The notes beneath the pieces are model-generated. The model saw only the letters and a list, made by a program, of their open reading frames with translations. It did no database searches and had not been told where the DNA came from. Source: JBOHTO01 sp050733695 (lineage in GTDB: Bacteria; Gemmatimonadota; Gemmatimonadetes; Gemmatimonadales; Gemmatimonadaceae). Taken from it: 30,852 nucleotides of DNA. Made by a program: the position numbers and the translations under genes. Numbering within the stretch: position 1 is the first letter of the stretch; each line of letters begins with the position of its first letter. Below, piece after piece: positions 12,784 to 21,206 of the stretch. The stretch lies in the NCBI GenBank assembly GCA_050733695.1, contig JBOHTO010000123.1, forward strand, positions 1 through 30,852. The letters are read 5' to 3'.

Positions 12784-15420
12784 TCACCCGGCGGCCGCCA
12801 TGACGGTCTGCACGACGGTCGCGAGCTCACCCAGCTCGAAGGGTTTCTCCAGTACGCGACAGCTCGTGCGCGCCACGAACGCGGCGGCTTCGGGCGACGC
12901 GACATCCCCCGTGGAGAAGATCACGCGGTCCAGCAGCGCGGGACGTGTTTCGAGCAGACGATCGTGCAGCTCGACACCCGAGAGCAATGGCATCCTGAGG
13001 TCGCAGATGATCACATCGTACCCGGATTCAGCGCCGGCCGATAGCGCCTTGTCGAGACCGACCCGCCCATCGGCGGCCTCGTCGATCTGCCATCCGCGCC
13101 GCGCGAAATAGCGGGCCAGCACCGTGCGTATCGAGAGTTCATCGTCGACCAGCAGCAGTCGCCCCGAGCTGCGTGGCTCCCTGGACTGGCCGCGCGATCG
13201 CACGCGATCGTCACGTACCAGCTCAAGACGCGGCGATCCTGTCGCGGCCGTTTCCTGCGCCGACTGCTCCGCGCCGGGTGCGCCGCCAGCGCTCTGCTGG
13301 TCGGCCGACGGGAACCAGATCGTGAACCGCGCCCCACGCCCGCGAGGGGCGGCGGGGGTCAGGTCTTGTTTTGACACATCGGCGGCGGCGGCGGCGCCCC
13401 GGTGCCCACTCCCGTTCGTGGCGTGCGTGTCGTGGAAGCGATTCTCCGCGCGCAGCGTCCCGCCATGCCGCTCCATGATACCCAGCGACACTGGCAGTCC
13501 GAGCCCGCTTCCCGAGCCCGTCGGCTTCGTCGTGAAGAACGGCTCGAAGATGCGCGGGAGTATCTCGGGCGCGATGCCGGGGCCATCATCCTCCACGGTC
13601 ATCTCACAGCCGTCCGGCCCGCACGAACGAACGCAGAGTCGGACGAGACCACCCGAACCCGCAGCCGCGGCCGCGTTCATCACGAGGTTCGTGAGTACCT
13701 GCTCCAGTCCGTCGCGCTCCGCCATGAGCGGCGTGATCGTCTCGAAGGCGCTCACCTCGAGGCGAGCACCAAGGCGGCGCACCTGTGGCGAGAGTGCGTG
13801 CGCCACCCCTGCGACTACCGCCGCGGGGTCCAGCGGCTCACGGCTGCGCTCCGCTCGCCGGCCGACGAACGCGAGCAGATCACGCACGATGGTTCGACTC
13901 CGCCTCGCCTGATCCGCGATGACGCCGAGCGACGAGAGATCCTCGGGGGACCGCTCGTCCTCGCGCATCAGTTCCGTGTAGTTCAGGATCACCGCCAGTG
14001 GATTGTTCAGTTCGTGCGCAACTCCCGAAACGAGCCGGCCAACCGCCTGCATCTTGCGCGACTGCGCCAGCTCCTCCTGCGTCCGCGTGTGCTCGGCCTC
14101 GGAATCCTTGCGCGCTGTGATGTCGCGGATGTAGGCCGTGAAGCTCGGTGCACCCTCCAGCGGGATCCGGGTCACCGTGAGTTCAATCGGAAACTCGCTG
14201 CCATCGGCGCGCATCCCCGATAGTTCGAGCCGGTGGCCAAGGATGCGTGGCTGGCCCGTCTCGAGCAGGCGCGCCATCCCGCTGCTGTGCCGCTCGCGCA
14301 GCGACGGCGGAATGATCAGCTCCGCCATCGACCGCCCTATCGCGTCTGCACGCGCGTATCCGAACGTGGTCTCCGCCGCGGGATTGAACTCCGTAACGAG
14401 CCCCGCGTCGTCCACGGTCACAATGCAGTCGAGCGCCGACGCGAGGATGGCCGCCTTCCGCGCCTCGCTCGCACGCGCCGCCTCCACCGACTCGCGCTGC
14501 TCCGTGACATCGCGTGCTATCACCAGCACAGCCGTCGCGCGCCCGTGCTCCAGTACCGGAGAGCTCGCCACTGCGAGCCACCGCTCAGCGCCGTCCTTTC
14601 TGCGAAATCGAACCTCGTACCGCCGGGGCGCGTGCTTCAGCAATGCGCCTTCTCCTTCCTGGAGCTCGCCGTGGTTTGCACCAGGTTCCGGAAGCACGAT
14701 GAAATCGCGCACGTACCGGCCGATCAGTTCCTCGCGCGCGTAGCCTGTGTGTTCGAGCGCAGCGCGGTTCGCCGCCCGTATCCGCCCGTCCAGGTCCAGT
14801 GTGCAGATCACGTCGGTGGCGACGTTCAGCAGGAGATCGTGGCTCAGCTCCTTCCTGTGTGCGTTTCGCACGAGGGCCTGCTGCAGCCACGCTATGAGCA
14901 GGAGAGCCGTCACGCCCATCACGGCCGTAGTCACGGCAAATCGGAGATCGCCCTCCACGGCCGGCGATCCCAGGAAGGAGCGCGCCCGCACCCAACCCGC
15001 TCCTTCAGCGAGCAGGAGCCCGCCGAAGGTCGCCGCCGCGAAAAGACTCACGCCAACGGCCCGCTGACGCGGAAGCACGGCGCTCGCCGGCATCACGATG
15101 AAGACATAGAACGTCGCCCCCATCCACCATCCACCGCCGAGATGGTAGATGATCCACGTCAGGAAGGTGACATCCGAACAGAAGGCCGCCGTGGTAATCG
15201 CATGCGGACTCGCAGCGGTGCGCGGGTGCCGGGCGGCGCGGTGCAGGAGCAGCGTCGCAGCGATCCAGCCGGCGAGCGCCACCATTACACCCGCGTCGAG
15301 GTCGACCATGATCGCGGCAGCCGCGGTGTACAGCGCCCCGAATACCGCGATCACGAACAGCCGACGACGGTTGAATGCCCTGAAGCGGTCTGCGATATCG
15401 GCTGGTAGAACTGCTGGCAT
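12784..15420 (-). CDS. Membrane-bound PAS hybrid sensor histidine kinase with C-terminal receiver
   Basis: This is an 878-aa two-component protein. Residues 20-195 hold about five or six membrane segments. Two PAS domains follow (about 205-315 and 325-440), then HisKA with the phospho-acceptor in VSGVAHELNNPLAVILNYTE (about 475), a HATPase with N box (NLVMNAAAAA), G1 (DDGPGI), F (FEPFFTTK) and G2 (GSGLGL) motifs, and a REC domain with acidic pair VDDE, phospho-acceptor Asp in ICDLRMP and Lys in EKPF. The loop just before the last HATPase strand (about residues 665-700) is unusually long and encodes a REP-like DNA motif. I chose ATG 15420; the frame extends 42 codons upstream through two C10 runs (proline tract) to 15546. 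No separate output regulator is adjacent. Confidence 0.93.
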   Translation of the reverse strand: MPAVLPADIADRFRAFNRRRLFVIAVFGALYTAAAAIMVDLDAGVMVALAGWIAATLLLHRAARHPRTAASPHAITTAAFCSDVTFLTWIIYHLGGGWWMGATFYVFIVMPASAVLPRQRAVGVSLFAAATFGGLLLAEGAGWVRARSFLGSPAVEGDLRFAVTTAVMGVTALLLIAWLQQALVRNAHRKELSHDLLLNVATDVICTLDLDGRIRAANRAALEHTGYAREELIGRYVRDFIVLPEPGANHGELQEGEGALLKHAPRRYEVRFRRKDGAERWLAVASSPVLEHGRATAVLVIARDVTEQRESVEAARASEARKAAILASALDCIVTVDDAGLVTEFNPAAETTFGYARADAIGRSMAELIIPPSLRERHSSGMARLLETGQPRILGHRLELSGMRADGSEFPIELTVTRIPLEGAPSFTAYIRDITARKDSEAEHTRTQEELAQSRKMQAVGRLVSGVAHELNNPLAVILNYTELMREDERSPEDLSSLGVIADQARRSRTIVRDLLAFVGRRAERSREPLDPAAVVAGVAHALSPQVRRLGARLEVSAFETITPLMAERDGLEQVLTNLVMNAAAAAGSGGLVRLCVRSCGPDGCEMTVEDDGPGIAPEILPRIFEPFFTTKPTGSGSGLGLPVSLGIMERHGGTLRAENRFHDTHATNGSGHRGAAAAADVSKQDLTPAAPRGRGARFTIWFPSADQQSAGGAPGAEQSAQETAATGSPRLELVRDDRVRSRGQSREPRSSGRLLLVDDELSIRTVLARYFARRGWQIDEAADGRVGLDKALSAGAESGYDVIICDLRMPLLSGVELHDRLLETRPALLDRVIFSTGDVASPEAAAFVARTSCRVLEKPFELGELATVVQTVMAAAG
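13354..13380 (+). repeat. REP-like motif inside the kinase gene
   Basis: The plus strand reads GGTCAGGTCTTGTTTTGACA (13357-13376) with flanking G-rich sequence. It resembles the dispersed GGGTCAGGTCTTG...TTGACA repeats that accompany REP-associated tyrosine transposases in various proteobacteria and other phyla. That resemblance is from memory, not from a search. It is in frame and encodes VSKQDLTP in a loop of the HATPase domain. Confidence 0.4.
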
Positions 15421-15455
15421 CGAGACGACAGACCTCTGGGCAGGACGCGCCCGGC

Positions 15456-15476
15456 GGGGGGGGGGCGGGGGGGGGG
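15456..15476 (+). repeat. Paired G10 homopolymer runs
   Basis: Ten G, one C, ten G, followed by further G-rich sequence to about 15505 (GGGAGGGGTAGGGGG). It lies in the gap between the divergent kinase and protease genes, or inside the 5' extension of the kinase frame as a proline tract. It is a possible G-quadruplex and a likely place for slippage or sequencing error. Confidence 0.8.
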
Positions 15477-15614
15477 CGTGCGGGAGGGGTAGGGGGAACG
15501 GGGAGCTGATGCCCATCAGGGACGATGCGCCCATGAGCACCGTCACTCTGCAAGCGCTGTAACTTGTTCCGGACGGGACCGTCCCCGGCTGGTTCCTTGC
15601 CTTCCCGGAGCAGC

Positions 15615-16766
15615 ATGTTCGGCAGACGCTTCGATCTCTTCACACTCTTCGGCTTCAGGATCAGAGTCGACGCGAGCTGGCTCGTTCTGGCCGTGCTTGT
15701 GACCTGGACGCTTGCCGTCGGATTCTTTCCGCGCGCGCATCCGGGATTGTCGCCGTCGCTCTACTGGACGATGGGCGTGGCGGGGGCGCTCGGTCTCTTC
15801 ATGTCCATCATCATCCATGAATGCTTCCACGCGCTCGTCGCACGGCGATTCGACATGCCCATGCGCGGGATCACTCTCTTCATATTCGGCGGCGTGGCAG
15901 AGATGGACGCGGAACCGCCGAGCGCGAAGGCGGAGTTCCTGATGGCGGGCGCGGGTCCGCTTGCGAGCATCCTCATCGGGGCCATCTGCCTGGCTATCGC
16001 CGCACTGGCCGTCGGGCTGATCACCCCGCCGGTCCTCGCGGTCATCGGATATCTGGGCACGATCAACCTCGTGCTCGCCGTGTTCAACCTGATTCCGGGA
16101 TTCCCGCTCGACGGTGGGCGCATGCTGCGCGCTGCGCTCTGGCACCACTGGGGCTCCATGCGCCGCGCGACACGCGTGGCCGCGAGCATCGGCGGCGGGT
16201 TTGGCTTCGTGCTCATCGTGATAGCGGTCCTTCGCGTCATCGAGGGCGATCTGATCGGCGGCATGTGGTGGTTCCTGATCGGGCTGTTCCTGCGTGGCGC
16301 CGCGACGGCATCGTATCAGCAGGTTGTCGTGCGCCGTGCGCTGGAGGGTGAGCCGGTGCGCCGCTTCATGAAGTCCGATCCGGTGACCGTGCCGCGGTCG
16401 CTGACGTTGCAGTCGCTGGTTGACGACTACGTCTACAAGCATCACTTCAAGCTCTATCCGGTCGCCGAGGATGGGCGTCTGTTCGGCTGCATCACGACGC
16501 GTGACCTCAAGAACGTACCGCGCGAGTCCTGGCCCTATCGCACCGTGGGCGATGTCGCGACGAGCTGTTCGGTGGCGAATACGATCGGCCCCGAAGTCGA
16601 CGCGATGCAGGCGCTCACGTCCATGCGGCGGAACGGCGTCTCACGGCTTCTCGTGGCCGAGGGCGCGCAGCTTCTTGGCATACTGTCACTGCGCGATCTG
16701 CTCGAGTTTCTCGCGCTCAAGGTGGAACTGGAGGACGATGACAGCGAACCCACGATGAATACATGA
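15615..16766 (+). CDS. M50 family site-2 protease with CBS domain pair
   Basis: This 383-aa intramembrane zinc metalloprotease is the class that cleaves anti-sigma factors or membrane-bound regulators within the bilayer. HECFH (residues 68-72) is the HExxH zinc motif, and NLIPGFPLDGG (158-168) supplies the third ligand Asp. About six membrane segments cover residues 20-225. Two CBS motifs form the cytoplasmic tail (about 235-375), as in the archaeal/bacterial S2P-CBS subgroup that may sense adenine nucleotides. No PDZ domain is seen. The ATG at 15615 has GGAG 6 nt upstream; an in-frame upstream start at 15564 adds sequence without similarity. It is divergent from the sensor kinase. The substrate is unknown. 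Confidence 0.93.
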   Translation: MFGRRFDLFTLFGFRIRVDASWLVLAVLVTWTLAVGFFPRAHPGLSPSLYWTMGVAGALGLFMSIIIHECFHALVARRFDMPMRGITLFIFGGVAEMDAEPPSAKAEFLMAGAGPLASILIGAICLAIAALAVGLITPPVLAVIGYLGTINLVLAVFNLIPGFPLDGGRMLRAALWHHWGSMRRATRVAASIGGGFGFVLIVIAVLRVIEGDLIGGMWWFLIGLFLRGAATASYQQVVVRRALEGEPVRRFMKSDPVTVPRSLTLQSLVDDYVYKHHFKLYPVAEDGRLFGCITTRDLKNVPRESWPYRTVGDVATSCSVANTIGPEVDAMQALTSMRRNGVSRLLVAEGAQLLGILSLRDLLEFLALKVELEDDDSEPTMNT

Positions 16767-16810
16767 GCGGGGCTTCCGCGGCGCGCGGCGCGGTGTAGCT
16801 TCGTGCGAGC

Positions 16811-17206
16811 ATGCCACCGGAGATCAACCTGACGATGGGCCGCAGTGGCAGCATGCGGACGGGCGACGTCTACCGCTTCGACATGCCGCGCACGGACCTG
16901 GAAGTGACCGTCGACGGTGTACCCATCGAGCCCGCGCTCGCGCTCGGCTCATGGGTCTCCTTTCTCGCCGACGACGAGGCGACGACGGTCATGGAAGATC
17001 TCGTGTTGCTGGAGGACGAAGTGCAGCCGGTGATCGCGCGGCTGCTGGAAGGGGGCGTCGTGCAGACGGCGCTGCACAATCACCTCATCGACGAAGAGCC
17101 GAGCCTTTTCTTCCTGCACTTCTGGGCCGTTGTCGAGCCGGCCGCGATTGCGCGCACGCTGCGCTCGGCCGTCAACAGCACAGGAGCACGCGCCACCACT
17201 CAGTGA
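16811..17206 (+). CDS. DUF1259 (LppY/LpqO-like) domain protein
   Basis: This 131-aa protein matches one copy of the DUF1259 domain. Motifs are LTMGRSGSMRTGDVYRFDMPR at the N-terminus, the DLVLLEDEVQPVIARLLEGG helix, and the highly characteristic TALHNHLIDEEPSLFFLHFW (His-x-His with acidic residues, plausibly metal-binding). Family members such as LppY usually carry two copies and a signal peptide; this one has a single copy and no secretion signal. The stop overlaps the GTG start of the PAP2 gene (GTGA), so the two are likely coupled. Function is not established. Confidence 0.82.
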   Translation: MPPEINLTMGRSGSMRTGDVYRFDMPRTDLEVTVDGVPIEPALALGSWVSFLADDEATTVMEDLVLLEDEVQPVIARLLEGGVVQTALHNHLIDEEPSLFFLHFWAVVEPAAIARTLRSAVNSTGARATTQ

Positions 17207-18045
17207 TCTGCAACGTGCCATACTCGCGCCGGGTCGCCGGACTCTTCGTCTGTCTCCTGCTCGCCAACGCCCAGGTCGCAAGCGCTCAGCGGATCCCCTC
17301 CGACAGCGCGGAGGTCGAGCCGGCGCCCGTCTTCACGACCCGCGACGCCGTTTACACGGGCATTGCAGCCGGGGCGTCCATCGTCATCATGCAGTACGAC
17401 GAGAGGATCTTCGACTATCTCGCGGACTCCTCACTGCAGGGGAATGAGTTTCTTGGCGACGGCGCCGACCTGATCGCCCTTCTGAACGAGAAGAGCCTGT
17501 TCGCGCTCGGCGTCGTCGGTTACGCGGTGGGAAAGCTCGCCGATGCACCCTCGCTGGCGGACATCGCGTTCCACGCAACCGAGGCGCTCATCATCTCGAG
17601 CGCGGTCAACACTGTTCTTCGCGGCACGCTGGGGCGCGCGCGGCCCTTCATCTCGAACGGGGATGACGCCTTCCTGTTCGATCCCTTCTCGGGCTTCGGC
17701 GATCTCGGCTATCGGGCCTTTCCATCGATCCACGCGTCGGCCGGCTTCTCCGTGGCCGCCGCGCTCACCACCGAGACGGCATACCGGAATCCCGAAGCGC
17801 TCTGGTACGTGGCGCCGATCGCATACGCCATCGGTGCACTGCCCGGCATCGCCCGCGTCTACAACAGCAAGCACTGGGCGAGCGACATACCGATGGGCGC
17901 GGTCCTCGGCACACTCACGGGAATACGGGTGGTGCGCTACCACCACACGCGCCCCGGCAACTGGCTGGATGACATCTTCCTCTCGACAGCCATCGTGCCC
18001 GACGGACGCGGTGGCGTGCGCGTGATCATCTCGCGCACCTTCTGA
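17203..18045 (+). CDS. PAP2-superfamily phosphatase, secreted
   Basis: This 280-aa acid-phosphatase/lipid-phosphatase-like protein has a signal peptide in its first 29 residues (hydrophobic GLFVCLLLA, cleavage after ASA-Q). The three PAP2 signature blocks are present: R-x6-RP in LRGTLGRARPF, the catalytic His in FPSIHAS, and ARVYNSKHWASDI (R-x5-H-x3-D). Likely roles are dephosphorylation of undecaprenyl pyrophosphate or other phospholipids at the periplasmic face. I chose GTG 17203 because it gives a clean signal peptide and overlaps the preceding stop; a much longer upstream frame runs through the DUF1259 gene out of frame and is rejected. Confidence 0.9.
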   Translation: MICNVPYSRRVAGLFVCLLLANAQVASAQRIPSDSAEVEPAPVFTTRDAVYTGIAAGASIVIMQYDERIFDYLADSSLQGNEFLGDGADLIALLNEKSLFALGVVGYAVGKLADAPSLADIAFHATEALIISSAVNTVLRGTLGRARPFISNGDDAFLFDPFSGFGDLGYRAFPSIHASAGFSVAAALTTETAYRNPEALWYVAPIAYAIGALPGIARVYNSKHWASDIPMGAVLGTLTGIRVVRYHHTRPGNWLDDIFLSTAIVPDGRGGVRVIISRTF

Positions 18046-18135
18046 CGCGGAGCGCCGCGCGGGCTCGACCCGTGGATGCTCGCATCGCGGATGTCTCCAC
18101 CGGAACGGCCCTTGCAAGCCTTCGACAGTACGAAT

Positions 18136-18155
18136 GGCGCCGCGTTTTCGGCGCC
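18136..18155. repeat. GC-rich hairpin in the leader before the lipoprotein gene
   Basis: GGCGCC-N8-GGCGCC forms a 6-bp stem in the 223-bp gap between the PAP2 and lipoprotein genes. There is no T-tract, so it is at best a weak terminator or leader structure. The rest of the gap shows no gene. Confidence 0.35.
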
Positions 18156-18253
18156 CCTTCGGGCTGCAACGCAGGTCCCGCTCGACGCGCCTAACGCGAA
18201 GCGCACAGAGGGCGGGACGAACCCCCTGAGGGAGGATCATTTCATCAGTCAGT

Positions 18254-18261
18254 AAAGGAGG
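18254..18261 (+). promoter_or_regulatory. Strong ribosome binding site for the lipoprotein gene
   Basis: AAAGGAGG is placed 7 nt before the ATG at 18269. It is the closest match to a consensus Shine-Dalgarno sequence noticed in this window, suggesting high expression, and it fixes the start codon. Confidence 0.85.
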
Positions 18262-18268
18262 TTGCATA

Positions 18269-19216
18269 ATGCTTCATCGCATCGGTACAACCGGCGGCCC
18301 TCGCCGACCCGGACGAGGATCGATCCCCGCGCTATGCTGTGCGGTCGTCATCGCCGTCTTGGCGGGCTGCGCAAGCGGAAATTCCGCCCCGCCCAACATA
18401 GGCGTGACAGTGAACGATGTCACCGAATCGCCGCGCAGCGTCGAAGGGCGCGTCGTCACCGTGAGCGGAGAGGTCAACCGCATATACGGTCCGCACATGT
18501 TCTCCATTGGTGGTGATGATTTTCTCGAAGGTGCCGAGCTTCTTGTGTTCGGGATGAGTTCACTTCCGTCGATCGTCGAACAGATGGACGACACCACGGA
18601 ACTCATGAACGATATCGTCCAGGTCACCGGAATGGTTCGCATGTTCGATGAGGATGCGATCGAGGACGATCTCGACATCGACATCGATGACGATCTCTTC
18701 GAGAACATGTCGGACAACAGACCGGTCATCATCGCCAGTGAGATAGACCTCACCGCGCGCACGGATGTCGTGCCCGTTGCGGTCGTGACCCCGATACCCG
18801 AACTCGAGCCCGTTGTCGTCGAGCCGATCGTCGATGAAATCATCATCGTGGATGCCCCGGATCGCGTCGCTCTCGCGGGGCGCTCGGTCGCGCTGATCGG
18901 CGTCAAGGTACAGACAGTCGTGAGCGACCACGCGTTCTGGGTCGGGCCGGCCGCTGACAGGCAGCTCTTCGTGGCCATCGACGAGGGGGAGAATCTTCAC
19001 GACGATCACATGAGGATCGAGCCCGGACAGACCGTCGCTGTAGCAGGCGTGCTCAGGAAGCTTCCGGCGGATCTCGCGTCGGTGCAGTCGGAGTGGAGCC
19101 TGAGCGCGGCAAACGTCGCCACGCTTCGGGGGGAGATGATCTATCTCGACGCACAACGCACCGCGATTCTGGATTCCGCGGGCATGACAACCGCGAGCGA
19201 GACAACCACGAGATAG
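18269..19216 (+). CDS. Lipoprotein with two predicted OB-fold-like repeats, function unknown
   Basis: This 315-aa protein has a signal peptide ending in a lipobox LAGC (Cys about residue 34), so it is predicted to be lipid-anchored. Two segments (about 45-165 and 205-305) share a pattern of GR-x-V-x-V-x-G followed by an F-W/S-I/V-G core, as in small OB-fold or tRNA_anti-like periplasmic domains: EGRVVTVSGEVNRIYGPHMFSIG and AGRSVALIGVKVQTVVSDHAFWVG. Between them lies a strongly acidic run (DEDAIEDDLDIDIDDDLFE, about 129-147) that might bind cations. No family name can be given. It is preceded by a long leader and a strong ribosome binding site. Confidence 0.85.
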   Translation: MLHRIGTTGGPRRPGRGSIPALCCAVVIAVLAGCASGNSAPPNIGVTVNDVTESPRSVEGRVVTVSGEVNRIYGPHMFSIGGDDFLEGAELLVFGMSSLPSIVEQMDDTTELMNDIVQVTGMVRMFDEDAIEDDLDIDIDDDLFENMSDNRPVIIASEIDLTARTDVVPVAVVTPIPELEPVVVEPIVDEIIIVDAPDRVALAGRSVALIGVKVQTVVSDHAFWVGPAADRQLFVAIDEGENLHDDHMRIEPGQTVAVAGVLRKLPADLASVQSEWSLSAANVATLRGEMIYLDAQRTAILDSAGMTTASETTTR

Positions 19217-19244
19217 CGGTAACGGAAGCGCGGCCGCGGCCGGT

Positions 19245-20699
19245 TCAGGCGCGGACCGCTCCTTCCTGCGTGCGCTCCACGGGTAGCCCCGCGCCCTGCC
19301 ACGCGGCGAACCCACCCGAGAGATTGACGGCGTTCGTGAGGCCGCTCGCTCTCAGCAGACTCGTTCCGATGGACGACCGGCCACCCGACTGGCAGTGGAT
19401 GAGCAGAGGGCGGTCCCTGGGGAGACCGGCCATTCTCTGCGCGAGCTGCGCCAGCGGAATGTTCGCGACACCAGGAAGGTGGCCCGCACGCCACTCGGCG
19501 GGCGTCCGCACATCGACCACCGAAACACCGTCTGCGCTGCCCAGCGTGTCACCAAGCTCGACGATGTTCATCTCCGGCATCGCCTCGACGCGGCCGCCCA
19601 GCCGCGCCCGTTCCTCCAGCACGCCGTCACCGAAAAAGCCCAGCACGCGATCGAGCCCGATCAGCGACAGCGTGAGGACCGCCTCATCGACGTGCTCCGC
19701 GGCCAGTCCGTCGGCGATGAGACTGATGTCGCTGCCACGCGGCACGAGCCAACCCGCCCATTCCACGAACGAGCGGCCCAGCGGAATGTTGAGCGTACCG
19801 GGAACGTGAGCTGCGGCGAACGCCTGCGCGCTACGGATATCGATCACTGTGGCTCCTGCGTTATCCACGATCCCGTCGAGCTCCGCCGCGGATAGCGATG
19901 CGGGACTGGCCCGTTCGCCAACCACCGGCGGCCCTTCGAGATTCACGCGCTTCATCTCCGCGAAGTAGGGCGCAGGGTCCGGTTGGCCCGCCAGTACCGC
20001 GTTCACGAACGCGGCTTCGTCCGCGATGCCGAACGCCCAGTTGGTGATCCTCTCGTAGCCGAGCGTGGAGGACGGAACGGCGCCTAGCGCTCTCCCGCAG
20101 GCGGAACCCGCGCCGTGTCCCGGCCAGAGCTGTACGTGATCCGGAAGCCGCGCGATCTTCTGCAACGAGCGGTGCAGCAGCCGCGCGCCCTGCTCCGCAG
20201 TGCCGGGCACGTTCGCCGCGCGCTCCAGGAGATCGGGGCGCCCAACGTCACCAACGAACACGAAGTCGCCGCTCACGAGGCCCATGGGAACGTGCGTGGC
20301 TGCGGCATCCGTCACGATGAAGCTCAGATGCTCGGGGGTGTGCCCGGGCGTATGCACGACATCGAAACGCACATCGCCAATCATGAACGAATCGCCATCG
20401 CGCAGCAATCGGGCGCCCTCTTCCGGGGCGAAGGCGTATTGCCATTCATCGCCGCCTTCGCCGGACAACAGGAGGCGGGCCCCCGTGCGGCGCGCAAGTT
20501 CGCGGCTCCCCGAGACGAAATCGGCGTGCACGTGTGTCTCGGCGACCTGGGTGATGCTCGCTCCGGTCGCGCGAGCGGCGTCGAGATAGCGTTCGATGTC
20601 GCGGTTGGGATCGATGACGATCGCCTCGCGGCTGCGTTGGCAGGCGATCAGGTAGCTCGCCTGCGCGAGGTCCGGCCGGTACAGTCGTTCCAAGATCAT
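19245..20699 (-). CDS. Persulfide dioxygenase-rhodanese fusion (CstB/ETHE1-like)
   Basis: This 484-aa enzyme should oxidise glutathione or other persulfides to sulfite and then thiosulfate. The N-terminal metallo-beta-lactamase domain has ETHVHADF (55-61), HTPGH (116-120) and SGDFVFVGDVGRPDL (Asp 145). His56, His120 and Asp145 match the iron ligands of ETHE1-type persulfide dioxygenases. Two rhodanese domains follow: the first (about 270-360) lacks the active-site Cys (DISLIADG), while the second (about 380-475) has it in IHCQSGGRS. This order of dioxygenase, degenerate rhodanese and active rhodanese is that of CstB. The gene follows a GAF-domain gene by 15 bp. The final His of the usual HxHxDH motif is Phe here, as is common in this subgroup. 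Confidence 0.92.
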   Translation of the reverse strand: MILERLYRPDLAQASYLIACQRSREAIVIDPNRDIERYLDAARATGASITQVAETHVHADFVSGSRELARRTGARLLLSGEGGDEWQYAFAPEEGARLLRDGDSFMIGDVRFDVVHTPGHTPEHLSFIVTDAAATHVPMGLVSGDFVFVGDVGRPDLLERAANVPGTAEQGARLLHRSLQKIARLPDHVQLWPGHGAGSACGRALGAVPSSTLGYERITNWAFGIADEAAFVNAVLAGQPDPAPYFAEMKRVNLEGPPVVGERASPASLSAAELDGIVDNAGATVIDIRSAQAFAAAHVPGTLNIPLGRSFVEWAGWLVPRGSDISLIADGLAAEHVDEAVLTLSLIGLDRVLGFFGDGVLEERARLGGRVEAMPEMNIVELGDTLGSADGVSVVDVRTPAEWRAGHLPGVANIPLAQLAQRMAGLPRDRPLLIHCQSGGRSSIGTSLLRASGLTNAVNLSGGFAAWQGAGLPVERTQEGAVRA

Positions 20700-20714
20700 G
20701 GATCGCCGGAGCCG

Positions 20715-21206
20715 CTAGGGCGCGAACGCTCCGTCCTTCATGAGCCGGGACTCGATCAGGGGGGCCGCGGCCTGAAGGACGTCGATCTCGTCCTCGCATG
20801 TCGGGCGGGGGGTGAGATCGAAATGGCACAGCGTTCCCTGCGACCCGAGCGGAACGCCGCAATAGGCAATCACGCTCTCGCGAGCCGGGTGGGTAACGAG
20901 CCGCGGATCGCTGCGCGTGTCTCCTGTAGCGAACGGGCCTCGCGTCTCGCCGACGATCGAGCAGTAGGTCTCCCGCATGGGCGCGTCCGCCCCAACATCG
21001 AGGCGGGGGTTTTCCTTGTCGTAGAGCCGGACATTCCGGAGAGTCGGCGGATCGAAGCGATATATGCCTGTGAACCGGTGCGATGTGCGCGCATTGAGAA
21101 AGCGCAGGGCAGCGTGCACTCCCTTCTCTCCCAGTATGTCGCCGAACTCGTCGACGACCTCGGTAAGCGGATCCGATCGCACCCCGGAATCTACAGCGGC
21201 GCGCAT
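20715..21206 (-). CDS. Stand-alone GAF-domain protein
   Basis: This 163-aa protein is essentially a single GAF domain (about residues 25-160). Typical motifs are YCSIVGETRGPFATGD, DPRLVTHPARESVIAYCGVPL and GTLCHFDLTPRP. GAF domains bind small ligands or haem/Fe-S groups and often sense redox signals. Two Cys residues (one in ETYCSI and one in IAYCGV) sit in the usual ligand-pocket strands, and a third is in TLCHF. No output domain is present, so it would act through a partner or as a small-molecule reductase-like protein. It is upstream of, and probably cotranscribed with, the persulfide dioxygenase gene. The N-terminus is uncertain; ATG 21206 used. Confidence 0.82.
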   Translation of the reverse strand: MRAAVDSGVRSDPLTEVVDEFGDILGEKGVHAALRFLNARTSHRFTGIYRFDPPTLRNVRLYDKENPRLDVGADAPMRETYCSIVGETRGPFATGDTRSDPRLVTHPARESVIAYCGVPLGSQGTLCHFDLTPRPTCEDEIDVLQAAAPLIESRLMKDGAFAP

